A stretch of 34,140 bases of DNA from Phascolarctobacterium succinatutens CAG:287 (GTDB lineage Bacteria; Bacillota; Negativicutes; Acidaminococcales; Acidaminococcaceae): contig NZ_FR892749.1 of NCBI RefSeq assembly GCF_000434895.1, forward strand, positions 6,574 through 40,713, read 5' to 3'. Positions 1-7,706 of the stretch are shown here, in pieces. A program made the position numbers and the translations under genes. The notes beneath the pieces were generated by a model. The model had not been told where the DNA came from, did not search any database, and saw nothing but the letters and a program-made list of their open reading frames with translations. How positions within the stretch are numbered: position 1 is the first letter of the stretch; each line of letters begins with the position of its first letter.

Positions 1-889
1 GCGGTGGAAAAGCATTTCCTATCATACGACAAGCTGCTGTCTTCTTCTTCCCGAAAAACCAAGTATCCGGAAATCCTTGTATTCTAGCCATCATTCTGCT
101 TGTTAATCTTGGCATGCCATCGAAATCTTTTTCTGGAGCATCATTAGCAACACCTCTTCCATCTACACCCAATTCTGCCCAAGCATTTCTAGCACGAACA
201 GGTCCCAAATCTGGTCCACCATGTTTTTTAGAACCACCAACCAAAGTTGGTGCTATTTTGTTTGCCTCTTTAGCCCATTTCTTTGCTCCAATCCATTTAT
301 TGGCAGACATTAAATCAAATAAAATTTCTCCAACTGTTGGGGTTTCCTTATTATTGCTTTTTGGATACTCAAATATACCTTGTTCATCTTTTTTTATACC
401 AACTATAACAACACGTGGTCTAAGTTGAGGAACCCCATAATCAGAAGCGTTTAATAATTGTATATAAACATTATATCCTTCATTTTCAATAGATGATAAT
501 ATATATTCCCGATATTCATTAAAACTAGAATCTAAAAAACCTCTTACGTTTTCTAGCATAACAGCTCTTGGTTTCATTTCATTTATCAACCTGATTGCTT
601 CAGGAAATAAATCTCTTTCGTCCTCTTTTCCTAACTGTTTTCCTGCTACAGAAAACGGGGGACATGGAACACCTCCAGCCAGCAAATCAATACCTTTATA
701 TAATTTACCGTCAAAATTTCTTATATCTTCACAAATAACATTCCATTCCGGTCTATTCATTTTTAAAGTTTCACAATAATCTTTTTCAAATTCTACAAGT
801 GCAACATGATGAAATCCAGCTAATGCTAAACCTAATGCTTGTCCTCCTGCACCTGCACATATTTCAACACAAGTCAGTGGTTTGTGCAT
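1..889 (-). CDS. DNA (cytosine-5-)-methyltransferase, 3' end cut by window edge
   Basis: This enzyme transfers a methyl group from S-adenosylmethionine to C5 of cytosine in a target site, as in type II restriction-modification or orphan methylation. I translated the complement by hand: 296 codons are open from the ATG at 889 to the window edge. Motif I (CAGAGG) is near residues 11-16, the catalytic PCPPF loop is at 75-79 (Cys76), ENV at 113-115, and the QxRxR motif at 155-159 (QLRPR). Motif IX/X-like residues and GNAFPP lie at the edge, so only a short C-terminus is missing. The start follows a clear AAGGAGG site about 9 bases upstream. The codons are visibly AT-rich compared with the atp genes, which suggests transfer. 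No restriction enzyme is visible; one could lie beyond the left edge. The target site cannot be read from the sequence. Confidence 0.93.
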   Translation of the reverse strand, partial: MHKPLTCVEICAGAGGQALGLALAGFHHVALVEFEKDYCETLKMNRPEWNVICEDIRNFDGKLYKGIDLLAGGVPCPPFSVAGKQLGKEDERDLFPEAIRLINEMKPRAVMLENVRGFLDSSFNEYREYILSSIENEGYNVYIQLLNASDYGVPQLRPRVVIVGIKKDEQGIFEYPKSNNKETPTVGEILFDLMSANKWIGAKKWAKEANKIAPTLVGGSKKHGGPDLGPVRARNAWAELGVDGRGVANDAPEKDFDGMPRLTSRMMARIQGFPDTWFFGKKKTAACRMIGNAFPP

Positions 890-930
890 ATAAATATTCC
901 TCCTTATTTTTCTGCCTACTCCTTAATATA

Positions 931-955
931 CCGTCACAGCGTCACCAAGCGTCAC
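931..955. repeat. Left arm of a perfect 25-bp inverted repeat
   Basis: This 25-base stretch recurs exactly, in reverse complement, at 2890-2914. It contains three CGTCAC copies, starting at 932, 940 and 950. The TGA stop of the XRE gene occupies positions 2-4 of the arm as read on the minus strand. The arm lies in the 62-base gap between the XRE gene and the methyltransferase start. Confidence 0.95.
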
Positions 956-1656
956 TTGCTGCGCTTGGCATTATCAATCGCCTGACGCAGCTCAGCCAGC
1001 TCCTGACTGATAAGCCTTTCCGCTTCCTGATAACGTGCCTCTAAATCCTGGATAGTCTTATCATCTACGGCTTTATTTTCCGCAGTAGCTTCCTGCACCT
1101 CCTCCTTAAAATCAAGCAGTGCCTTATACTTCACAGGATAGGAATCAACCTCTTCTATATAATCACGCCTAAAGGTAATATAATTGTAATTTCCCCTCTG
1201 CGGATAGTTGTAACGCCAATAATCATATTCGGATTTGGTGATTTTGCCTTCCTGCAAGGCGGTATACATGTCAACCCATTCCTGTAAAACAGCATTTCTG
1301 ACACCGGTTATACAAGGTTCATCGGGATAAGTCTTTTCAATGCGCAGGTAATACTCACCGTCTATCTTTTTTATTTCTGAGCCGTATTTATCCTCCATTG
1401 CAAAGAAAATCTGCATTCTTCTTGCCCATGAGTTGATATTCGGTATATCTAAAGTGCCAGGGCTTATATTAAATATAGCAGCTATTTTTTCCAACATAGC
1501 GTCTTTAGGTATCCTGTCACCTGATTCGTATTGGGCAACACGTACATCACAGGTTTTATCACTGAAGCCCAATAATTCACCTAAATACTTTTGTGTGTAG
1601 TTGTTTAAACGGCGAAAGAAAGCAATGCGTTCACCTATATTATTTCTTATTATCAT
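952..1656 (-). CDS. XRE-family helix-turn-helix transcriptional regulator
   Basis: A 234-residue protein. Residues about 5-65 form a Cro/C1-type HTH (IGERIAFFRRLNNYTQKYLG, then VAQYESGDRIPKDAMLEKIA), the standard XRE DNA-binding fold. The rest is an unrecognised C-terminal part that ends in a charged, probably coiled-coil segment at about 185-230. ATG at 1656 follows an AAGGAG site 8 bases away. It diverges from the RepA-like gene across a 190-base region with repeated TTTAGTA sites, so it probably controls both promoters. The methyltransferase lies downstream on the same strand with no clear promoter of its own, so the regulator could also be co-transcribed with it. The protein is far longer than typical restriction-modification controller proteins (about 80 residues). 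Confidence 0.85.
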   Translation of the reverse strand: MIIRNNIGERIAFFRRLNNYTQKYLGELLGFSDKTCDVRVAQYESGDRIPKDAMLEKIAAIFNISPGTLDIPNINSWARRMQIFFAMEDKYGSEIKKIDGEYYLRIEKTYPDEPCITGVRNAVLQEWVDMYTALQEGKITKSEYDYWRYNYPQRGNYNYITFRRDYIEEVDSYPVKYKALLDFKEEVQEATAENKAVDDKTIQDLEARYQEAERLISQELAELRQAIDNAKRSK

Positions 1657-1694
1657 CTAGCAAGCTCCTTTTCCTTAATTTGTTTGTTAAGTAT

Positions 1695-1722
1695 AGTATA
1701 GCACATTCCTCTAAATAAGCAA
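1695..1722 (-). promoter_or_regulatory. Predicted promoter of the XRE gene
   Basis: Read on the minus strand: TTGCTT (1722-1717), a 16-base spacer, then TATACT (1700-1695) preceded by TGC, an extended -10. It sits about 40 bases ahead of the XRE start. Confidence 0.6.
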
Positions 1723-1727
1723 GTAAG

Positions 1728-1805
1728 TTTAGTAATTTTCTCTTTTGCTCTTGACTTTATCTTGATAGTTTAGTATGATTAATCTAGCTACTAAGCATTT
1801 TAGTA
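1728..1805. promoter_or_regulatory. Candidate operator: repeated TTTAGTA sites
   Basis: TTTAGTA occurs at 1728-1734, 1769-1775 and 1799-1805. An inverted partial copy, TACTAA, is at 1789-1794. The direct copies are 41 and 30 bases apart, close to whole helical turns, and one overlaps the -10 of the RepA-like gene. Binding by the adjacent XRE protein is inference. Confidence 0.4.
1751..1779 (+). promoter_or_regulatory. Strong sigma-A-type promoter of the RepA-like gene
   Basis: TTGACT (1751-1756), a 17-base spacer, TATGAT (1774-1779). The -10 overlaps the upstream in-frame ATG at 1775, which argues for translation starting at 1847 instead. Confidence 0.75.
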
Positions 1806-1846
1806 TTGAACTAATCACATTAATTAAGCAAAAGGAGTATATCAAC

Positions 1847-2893
1847 ATGCTAAAAGACAAAATCTTCTATCCCACCAACAGTCACCACTCAGCGGCCAGC
1901 TCTTCCCTGCAAACAGTTACCCTGCCCGAGCTGTACGACACCGCCTACATGCCTGCCACCGCCTTAATCGACAATTTTCTCTACAGCGGCGTCTATATTT
2001 TGGCAGGACCACCAAAAACAGGCAAATCCTTTCTTATGGCTCAGCTTGCTTACCATATTGCCGCAGGTTTGCAATTTTTTAACCATAAGGTAACACCTGC
2101 TTCCGTACTTTACCTTTCCTTGGAGGATGATTTATCACGTCTGCAAAAACGCTTTTCACGGATGTTCGGCGTAGAGGGCAACGCCAATTTATATTTAGCT
2201 ACCCAGGCTGACAGCTTAAACAAAGGACTGCAGGAACAATTGACGGAATTTTTGCAAAGCAATCCTGCTACTAAGCTGGTAATTATTGATACACTGCAAA
2301 AGATTCGCGAATTTACCAGTTCCTCCTACAGTTATGCTTCTGATTACCACATCATCAACATTCTTAAGGAAATAGCAGCGCGCTACAATATTTGCATCGT
2401 TGTCGTTCATCATACCAGAAAAATGGAGGCAGAGGATAAATTTGATAAGATTTCCGGCACAACCGGTCTCTTAGGTGCCGCTGACGGAGCGATGATCCTG
2501 CAAAAGGAAAAACGTACTGACAAGCGTGCTCAATTGAATATTGTCGGGCGCGAGCTGCCGGATCAGGAAATTATTATAGAATTTATGCCTGAAAACTGTA
2601 CCTGGAAATTCATCCGCTCCTGCCAGCAATTATGGGAAGAGCCGAAGGATTTGCTGCTGGAACAGGTTGCAGCTTTAGTCAGCGACGAGAATAAAATTTG
2701 GCACGGCAGCGCAACACAAATGCTGCAGGCCCTTAATATAAGCACTGATGATATAAAGCCCCACATTCTTTCCCGCAGGCTTAATGTCAAAGTTGACAAG
2801 CTTTATAATGACTATGGTATTTATTATCATAACAAGCGTTCCAATAAAGGCTCTGATATTACCTTGAAGAAGCTGGACGCCAAAACTGCGTGA
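1847..2893 (+). CDS. RepA-like AAA/RecA-fold ATPase with C-terminal winged-helix-like region
   Basis: A 348-residue cytosolic ATPase of the AAA_25/RepA type (COG3598-like, from motif recall). Walker A is GPPKTGKS at 54-61, Walker B is KLVIIDT at about 143-149, a paired His follows a hydrophobic strand (VVVHH, 185-189), and GTTG is at 204-207. Residues about 265-345 resemble the winged-helix tails of plasmid or integrative-element replication proteins. ATG at 1847 has an AAAGGAG site 9 bases upstream; an ATG at 1775 overlaps the promoter and was not used. Its TGA stop lies in the right inverted-repeat arm. Family members act in replication or maintenance of mobile DNA; no origin is recognisable here, so the role is open. 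Confidence 0.85.
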   Translation: MLKDKIFYPTNSHHSAASSSLQTVTLPELYDTAYMPATALIDNFLYSGVYILAGPPKTGKSFLMAQLAYHIAAGLQFFNHKVTPASVLYLSLEDDLSRLQKRFSRMFGVEGNANLYLATQADSLNKGLQEQLTEFLQSNPATKLVIIDTLQKIREFTSSSYSYASDYHIINILKEIAARYNICIVVVHHTRKMEAEDKFDKISGTTGLLGAADGAMILQKEKRTDKRAQLNIVGRELPDQEIIIEFMPENCTWKFIRSCQQLWEEPKDLLLEQVAALVSDENKIWHGSATQMLQALNISTDDIKPHILSRRLNVKVDKLYNDYGIYYHNKRSNKGSDITLKKLDAKTA

Positions 2894-2914
2894 CGCTTGG
2901 TGACGCTGTGACGG
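2890..2914. repeat. Right arm of the 25-bp inverted repeat
   Basis: Exact reverse complement of 931-955. The TGA of the RepA-like gene is at arm positions 2-4, the same offset and codon phase as the XRE stop in the left arm. Confidence 0.95.
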
Positions 2915-2994
2915 TTTTCCGGATACAGCTGACAAATTTTATCATAAGCAGCGAAAAAAATATGCTTACAATTTGCATTCAACGCAAACAAAAA

Positions 2995-3016
2995 CCCCCG
3001 TCCTAACGGACGGGGG
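2995..3016. terminator. Bidirectional intrinsic terminator after atpC and the RepA-like gene
   Basis: Perfect 9-bp stem CCCCCGTCC / GGACGGGGG with a four-base loop. A T-run follows on the plus strand (3020-3026) and TTTTTG follows on the minus strand (2994-2989), so it can stop both the atp operon and the convergent gene. Confidence 0.92.
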
Positions 3017-3045
3017 TAATTTTTTTGGCATTGTCGCAATGCTTA

Positions 3046-3456
3046 TTACAGCTTGTGAGTAGTACGCAAGCGGGCAACAGCTCTCTTCAGCGCGTTTTCG
3101 GCACGAACAGTGTCAATGTCTTCGCTCTTGGAAGCAAGACGTTGCTCTGCACGTTCTTTAGCTGCGGTTGCACGAGCGGTATCAATATCTGCATCAGCTT
3201 CGGCAATAGTTGCCAGAACGGTGCATTTATTGTCTTTCATTTCCAGAAAGCCGCCGCAAACAGCAAATTCTTTAACGCTGCCGTCAGTGAACTCCAGCTT
3301 CATCGGCGCAATATCCATGGTCGCAATGATAGGCATATGTCTAGCTTTGAGGCCCAGATTACCGGACAAAGCACGGAAACCCACATAAGTTACTTCTTCA
3401 GAAGTGAACAGCATCTTATCCGGCGTGACAATTTCAAAAGAAAACGGAGTAGCCAT
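3046..3456 (-). CDS. atpC: F-type ATP synthase epsilon subunit
   Basis: A 136-residue central-stalk subunit that couples rotation to catalysis and can inhibit ATP hydrolysis through its C-terminal helices. The N-terminal beta-sandwich (FEIVTPDKMLF, then GNLGLKARHMPIIA) fills about residues 1-85, and a charged two-helix region (about 88-134) follows. The length is normal for the family. ATG at 3456 is 3 bases from the atpD stop, and its AAGGA ribosome site lies within the last atpD codons, which implies translational coupling. It is the last gene of the operon before the terminator at 2995. Confidence 0.97.
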   Translation of the reverse strand: MATPFSFEIVTPDKMLFTSEEVTYVGFRALSGNLGLKARHMPIIATMDIAPMKLEFTDGSVKEFAVCGGFLEMKDNKCTVLATIAEADADIDTARATAAKERAEQRLASKSEDIDTVRAENALKRAVARLRTTHKL

Positions 3457-3459
3457 CTA

Positions 3460-4872
3460 TTAATCCTTCATAGTTGCAGCCTTGGCAACAGCGTCATCAA
3501 TGGTACCAACCATGTAGAAAGCACCCTCCGGCAGGTCATCATGCTTGCCTTCGAGGATTTCTTTGAAGCCGCGGATGGTTTCCTTCAGAGGAACATATTG
3601 ACCGGGGGTACCGGTGAACTGTTCAGCAACGAAGAATGCCTGGCTGAGGAACTTCTGAATCTTACGAGCACGGGCAACAGTTACTTTGTCTTCCTCGCTC
3701 AATTCTTCCATACCCAGAATTGCGATGATATCTTGCAATTCTTTGTAACGTTGCAGGATAGCCTGTACGCCACGAGCAACATGATAATGCTCTTCGCCGA
3801 TTACCAGCGGATCGAGGATACGGCTGGTGGAGTCGAGCGGGTCAACTGCCGGATAAATACCAAGCTCTGCGATTTGACGAGACAATACGGTGGTTGCATC
3901 CAAGTGAGCAAAGGTGCCTGCCGGAGCCGGGTCAGTCAAGTCATCCGCAGGTACATATACAGCCTGTACGGATGTGATAGAACCGGTCTTGGTGGAGGTA
4001 ATACGCTCTTGCAGTGCGCCGATATCGTTTGCTAGGGTAGGTTGGTAACCTACTGCGGAAGGCATACGGCCGAGCAATGCGGATACTTCGGAACCAGCCT
4101 GAATGAAACGGAAAATGTTATCGATAAAGAGCAGTACGTCCTGGCCGCCAACATCACGGAAGTATTCTGCCATGGTCAGGCCGGTCAGACCAACACGCAT
4201 ACGTGCTCCAGGAGGCTCGTTCATCTGGCCGTATACAAGAGCAGTCTTGTTGATAACGCCAGACTCTTTCATTTCGCCCCACAGATCGTTGCCTTCACGA
4301 GTACGTTCGCCAACGCCTGCGAATACGGAATAGCCGCCGTGTGCAGTAGCAATGTTATGGATAAGCTCCATAATAATAACGGTTTTACCTACGCCAGCAC
4401 CGCCGAACAGACCGATTTTACCGCCCATTGCATACGGAGCGATAAGGTCAACGACTTTAATGCCGGTTTCCAAAATTTTAGTAGCTGTAGCCTGTTGGTC
4501 AAAGCTCGGAGCCGGTCTATGAATAGGCCAGTGATCAGCTGCTTCAACCGGAGTGTCATCATGGTCTACAGTTTCACCTAAAACGTTGAAGATACGGCCC
4601 AGTACACCAGGACCAACCGGAACGCTGATAGGAGCGCCGGTATCTACAACTTCCATGCCACGAACCAGACCGTCGGTGGAGCTCATAGCAACAGCGCGGA
4701 CAATGTTATTGCCGATGTGTTGCATAACTTCTGCGGTCAGGTGGATTTTTACTTTACCCTCATCGGTGGTGCCATCAATGTGCAGCGCGTTGAGGATAGC
4801 AGGCATGCTTTTAGGAGGAAACTCTACGTCGATAACAGGGCCTACAACTTGTACGATTCTACCTGTATTCAA
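3460..4872 (-). CDS. atpD: F-type ATP synthase beta subunit (catalytic), TTG start
   Basis: A 470-residue catalytic F1 subunit; three copies alternate with alpha and make ATP. Walker A GGAGVGKT is at 157-164, GERTREG at about 189-195, and LLFIDNIFRF (Walker B) follows. The length and the ends are normal. The start codon is TTG at 4872, preceded by GGGAGG 8 bases upstream; no better ATG fits the conserved N-terminus (GRIVQVVGPVIDV). It lies 28 bases downstream of atpG and is coupled to atpC. Confidence 0.98.
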   Translation of the reverse strand: MNTGRIVQVVGPVIDVEFPPKSMPAILNALHIDGTTDEGKVKIHLTAEVMQHIGNNIVRAVAMSSTDGLVRGMEVVDTGAPISVPVGPGVLGRIFNVLGETVDHDDTPVEAADHWPIHRPAPSFDQQATATKILETGIKVVDLIAPYAMGGKIGLFGGAGVGKTVIIMELIHNIATAHGGYSVFAGVGERTREGNDLWGEMKESGVINKTALVYGQMNEPPGARMRVGLTGLTMAEYFRDVGGQDVLLFIDNIFRFIQAGSEVSALLGRMPSAVGYQPTLANDIGALQERITSTKTGSITSVQAVYVPADDLTDPAPAGTFAHLDATTVLSRQIAELGIYPAVDPLDSTSRILDPLVIGEEHYHVARGVQAILQRYKELQDIIAILGMEELSEEDKVTVARARKIQKFLSQAFFVAEQFTGTPGQYVPLKETIRGFKEILEGKHDDLPEGAFYMVGTIDDAVAKAATMKD

Positions 4873-4900
4873 GGTTTTAGCCTCCCTACGAAATATCTAA

Positions 4901-5785
4901 TTAGTTTTGTGCCTGTTTCAGAGCTTCTACGCCGCCAACGATTTCGTTCAGCTCGCGGGTAATGGAAGCCTGACGTGCCTTGTTATAGGACAGCTCCAGG
5001 TTTTGTACCAGCTTGCCTGCGTTATCGGTAGCAGAGCTCATAGCAGTCATACGAGAACCCAACTCACTGGCAGCAGATTGTACCAGTGCAGCGTAAACTA
5101 CAGTTTCCAGATACTTAGGTGCAAGTACCTGCAGAGTTTCGTCTTCATCAGGCTCGAAAATAAAGCTTGCGCTAGCTTTGCCTTTCTCCTTTACAGGAGG
5201 CTCTACCGGCAGAATCTTGTCGCTGGTAGGAATTTGGGACAAAGCGGTTTTGAAAAGTGTAAACACAATATGCAGCTCGTCGAAATGCTCGTCAGCAAAT
5301 TGTTTGATTGCATCCTGAGCAATTTCTACTGCATTTGCGTAAGACGGTCTGTCGGAGTAGCCGAAGTGGCTGCTCAGCACTTTATAGCCGCGACGTTGGA
5401 AGAAATCTCTAGCCTTACGGCCGCTGGTGATAATGACTACGTCATGCTCACATTCGGAAATCTCCGCAACTGCTTTTTTCAAAGCGTTGGAACTATATGC
5501 GCCTGCCAGACCTTTATCAGAGGCGAGCACCAGATAACCAACTTTTTTAACATCACGATGTTGAAGCAGCGGGTGTTTTTTGGCACTTAAGCCTGCAAGG
5601 ATGCTCGGATCGCTCACAACGCTGGATAACACTTCTTTGATCTTGATGGCATACGGACGGCTTGCAGCAGCTCTTTCCTGCGCTCTTCTGAGGCGGGCAG
5701 CAGCAACCATTTTCATAGCCTTCGTGATCTTGCCAATGTTACCTACGCTTTTCATGTGGCGATGAATCTCGCGTGCAGTAGCCAT
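4901..5785 (-). CDS. atpG: F-type ATP synthase gamma subunit
   Basis: A 294-residue rotor shaft of F1. The N-terminal helix (EIHRHMKSVGNIGKITKAMK, then MVAAARLRRAQ) and the C-terminal helix (ELGSRMTAMSSATDNAGKLV, then a run ending ELNEIVGG) form the coiled coil inside the alpha/beta ring. The central Rossmann-like part contains SDKGLAGAYSSN. A charged insert at about 198-215 (EPPVKEKGKASASFIFEPDE) is within normal variation. ATG at 5785 follows AGGTGA and is 7 bases from the end of the alpha gene. Confidence 0.97.
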   Translation of the reverse strand: MATAREIHRHMKSVGNIGKITKAMKMVAAARLRRAQERAAASRPYAIKIKEVLSSVVSDPSILAGLSAKKHPLLQHRDVKKVGYLVLASDKGLAGAYSSNALKKAVAEISECEHDVVIITSGRKARDFFQRRGYKVLSSHFGYSDRPSYANAVEIAQDAIKQFADEHFDELHIVFTLFKTALSQIPTSDKILPVEPPVKEKGKASASFIFEPDEDETLQVLAPKYLETVVYAALVQSAASELGSRMTAMSSATDNAGKLVQNLELSYNKARQASITRELNEIVGGVEALKQAQN

Positions 5786-5792
5786 TAGTTAA

Positions 5793-7616
5793 TCACCTAC
5801 CTTCACTAACAAAGGTATCCTTGAACTCGGCGATAGCTTTCTTCAGAGCTTCTTCGTTCTCATCAGTGATTTTCTTGGTTTTGATGATGTCTCCGCCAAC
5901 TTCCGGATGGTTAGCTTCCATGAAGTCCAGGAATTCTTTTTCGCAGCGGGTTACATCTTTAACTGCTACGTCATCCAGATAGCCTTTGGTACCAAGGTAA
6001 ATAGCCATAACCTGTTTTTCAACAGACAGCGGGCTGTATTGGCCTTGTTTCAGAACCTCGGTCAGACGTTGACCACGGTCCAGCTGTGCTTTGGTAGCTT
6101 TATCGAGGTCAGAAGCAAACTGAGCAAATGCTGCCAGCTCGCGGAACTGAGCCAGATCCAGACGTAAGGTACCTGCAACCTGCTTCATAGCTTTGATCTG
6201 AGCAGCACCACCTACACGGGATACAGACAGACCGGAGTTGATAGCCGGACGGATACCGGAGTAGAACAGCTCGGATTCAAGGAAGATCTGACCGTCGGTA
6301 ATAGAAATTACGTTGGTCGGAATGAAGCCGCCTACGTCACCTGCCAGGGTTTCGATGATCGGCAGTGCGGTGATGGAACCGCCCTTCAGTTCATCGTTCA
6401 GCTTAGCAGCGCGTTCCAGCAGACGGGAATGCAAATAGAATACGTCGCCAGGGTATGCTTCACGTCCTGGAGGACGACGGAGCAGCAGGGACATTGCACG
6501 GTATGCAACGGCGTGTTTAGACAGGTCGTCGTATACGCACAGAACGTCTTTGCCCTGATCCATGAAGTATTCAGCCATGGTTACGCCAGCGTACGGAGCC
6601 AGGTATTGCAGCGGAGCGGAGTCAGCAGCAGTAGCAGCAACGATGATGGTGTATTCCATAGCGCCGTGTTGTTCCAGAGTACGAACAATACGAGCGATGT
6701 TAGAAGCCTTTTGGCCGATAGCTACATAAATGCAGATAACGCCCAGGCCTTTTTGGTTGATGATGGTGTCGATTGCAACTGCAGTCTTACCGGTACCACG
6801 GTCGCCGATGATAAGTTCGCGCTGACCACGTCCGATAGGAACAAGTGCGTCGATACATTTAATACCGGTTTGCAGCGGGGTATCAACGGATTTACGATCT
6901 GCAATACCATGTGCAGGAGATTCAACCGGACGACGTTCAGCAGCAGCGATTTCGCCTTTGCCGTCGATCGGGTCACCGATAGCGCTAACTACACGGCCCA
7001 GCAGGTTTTCACCAACAGGAACCTCCATGATGCGGCCGGTACGGCGAACAACGTCGCCTTCTTTGATTTTGGTCTCGCCGCCCATCAGTACGATACCAAC
7101 GCTGTCCGGGTTCAGGTTCAGAACCATGCCGGATACGTTGTGGGGCAGTTCAACTAATTCGCCAGCCATAGCGTTTTTCATACCGATAACGGTTGCGATG
7201 CCGTCACCGATTTTTTCTACGATACCAACTTCTTCCAGATCAGCATCCACATTGTAATTCTCCAGCTTGTTGCTGAGAGCATCACCCAGGGCTTCCGGTT
7301 TGGTGTACTCGTGAACGTCGATGCCGTTCAGAGCAACTTCCATTTTCTTCAGCTTGCGCAGTGCGGAAGCGTCGAATACCTTATCGCCAACTTGTACGAT
7401 GATGCCGCCGAGGATAGACGGGTCAACTTTCTTGTTCAGGAAAATCTCACGGCCCAGTTTCTCGGTCAGGATTACAGAAATGGATTGATACTCGTCAGCC
7501 GACAATTTCTTGGCGGTAGTAACGTTTACATCTAACAGCTCTTTAATGGAGCCCAGATCGATTTTGAAGTCGGACAATTGTTGCTTAATTAAAGCAATAT
7601 TTTCTTCTGTCTTCAT
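5793..7616 (-). CDS. atpA: ATP synthase delta C-terminal domain fused to alpha subunit
   Basis: A 607-residue protein. Residues about 105-607 are a complete alpha subunit: GDRGTGKT at 271-278, later GRPPGREAYPGD-type and SVSRVGG motifs, and a normal C-terminus. Residues about 30-98 match the delta (OSCP) C-terminal domain: AKKLSADEYQSISVILTEKL, then KVDPSILGGIIVQVGDKVFD and LRKLKKME. Usual alpha is about 500 residues and delta about 180. The first 30 residues (KTEENIALIKQQLSDFKIDL) do not supply the missing six-helix delta N-terminal domain, and the gap to atpF has no room for it. ATG at 7616 follows GGAGGTGA 10 bases upstream; an upstream in-frame ATG at 7676 gives 20 extra residues but has no such site. 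The frame is continuous across the junction. A possible internal ATG for alpha alone is at 7343 (Met92), without a clear ribosome site. Confidence 0.95.
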   Translation of the reverse strand: MKTEENIALIKQQLSDFKIDLGSIKELLDVNVTTAKKLSADEYQSISVILTEKLGREIFLNKKVDPSILGGIIVQVGDKVFDASALRKLKKMEVALNGIDVHEYTKPEALGDALSNKLENYNVDADLEEVGIVEKIGDGIATVIGMKNAMAGELVELPHNVSGMVLNLNPDSVGIVLMGGETKIKEGDVVRRTGRIMEVPVGENLLGRVVSAIGDPIDGKGEIAAAERRPVESPAHGIADRKSVDTPLQTGIKCIDALVPIGRGQRELIIGDRGTGKTAVAIDTIINQKGLGVICIYVAIGQKASNIARIVRTLEQHGAMEYTIIVAATAADSAPLQYLAPYAGVTMAEYFMDQGKDVLCVYDDLSKHAVAYRAMSLLLRRPPGREAYPGDVFYLHSRLLERAAKLNDELKGGSITALPIIETLAGDVGGFIPTNVISITDGQIFLESELFYSGIRPAINSGLSVSRVGGAAQIKAMKQVAGTLRLDLAQFRELAAFAQFASDLDKATKAQLDRGQRLTEVLKQGQYSPLSVEKQVMAIYLGTKGYLDDVAVKDVTRCEKEFLDFMEANHPEVGGDIIKTKKITDENEEALKKAIAEFKDTFVSEGR

Positions 7617-7706
7617 ATTGTACCAATCACCTCCGAATACCGGGGTTTTGCCTGCTGTTTCGCATTTCAGCGGCATACTTCCGGCTTAATAGGGAAAGCA
7701 GCAAAA

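Larger units (their letters stand above)
931..2914. other. Inverted-repeat-bounded module (XRE regulator plus RepA-like ATPase)
   Basis: Two divergent genes lie between the exact 25-bp arms, and each gene ends at the TGA inside its arm. I see no transposase, integrase or target-site duplication, so calling it a mobile element is inference. It could be a small non-autonomous element, a remnant of an integrative element, or an invertible segment. The flanks differ: the methyltransferase on the left, and the atp terminator on the right. Confidence 0.45.

Noticed and set aside
931..2914. Plasmid replication origin because of the RepA-like protein
   Set aside because: The region is flanked by chromosomal core genes, and only three short CGTCAC copies per arm are present; no AT-rich origin with iterons.
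931..2914. Insertion sequence
   Set aside because: Inverted ends exist, but no transposase and no visible target-site duplication.
3025..4035. 336-residue plus-strand frame
   Set aside because: Antisense to atpC/atpD, which match their families throughout; the frame has no family signature.
6429..7157. 242-residue plus-strand frame
   Set aside because: Antisense to the alpha subunit; also cannot supply the missing delta N-terminal domain.
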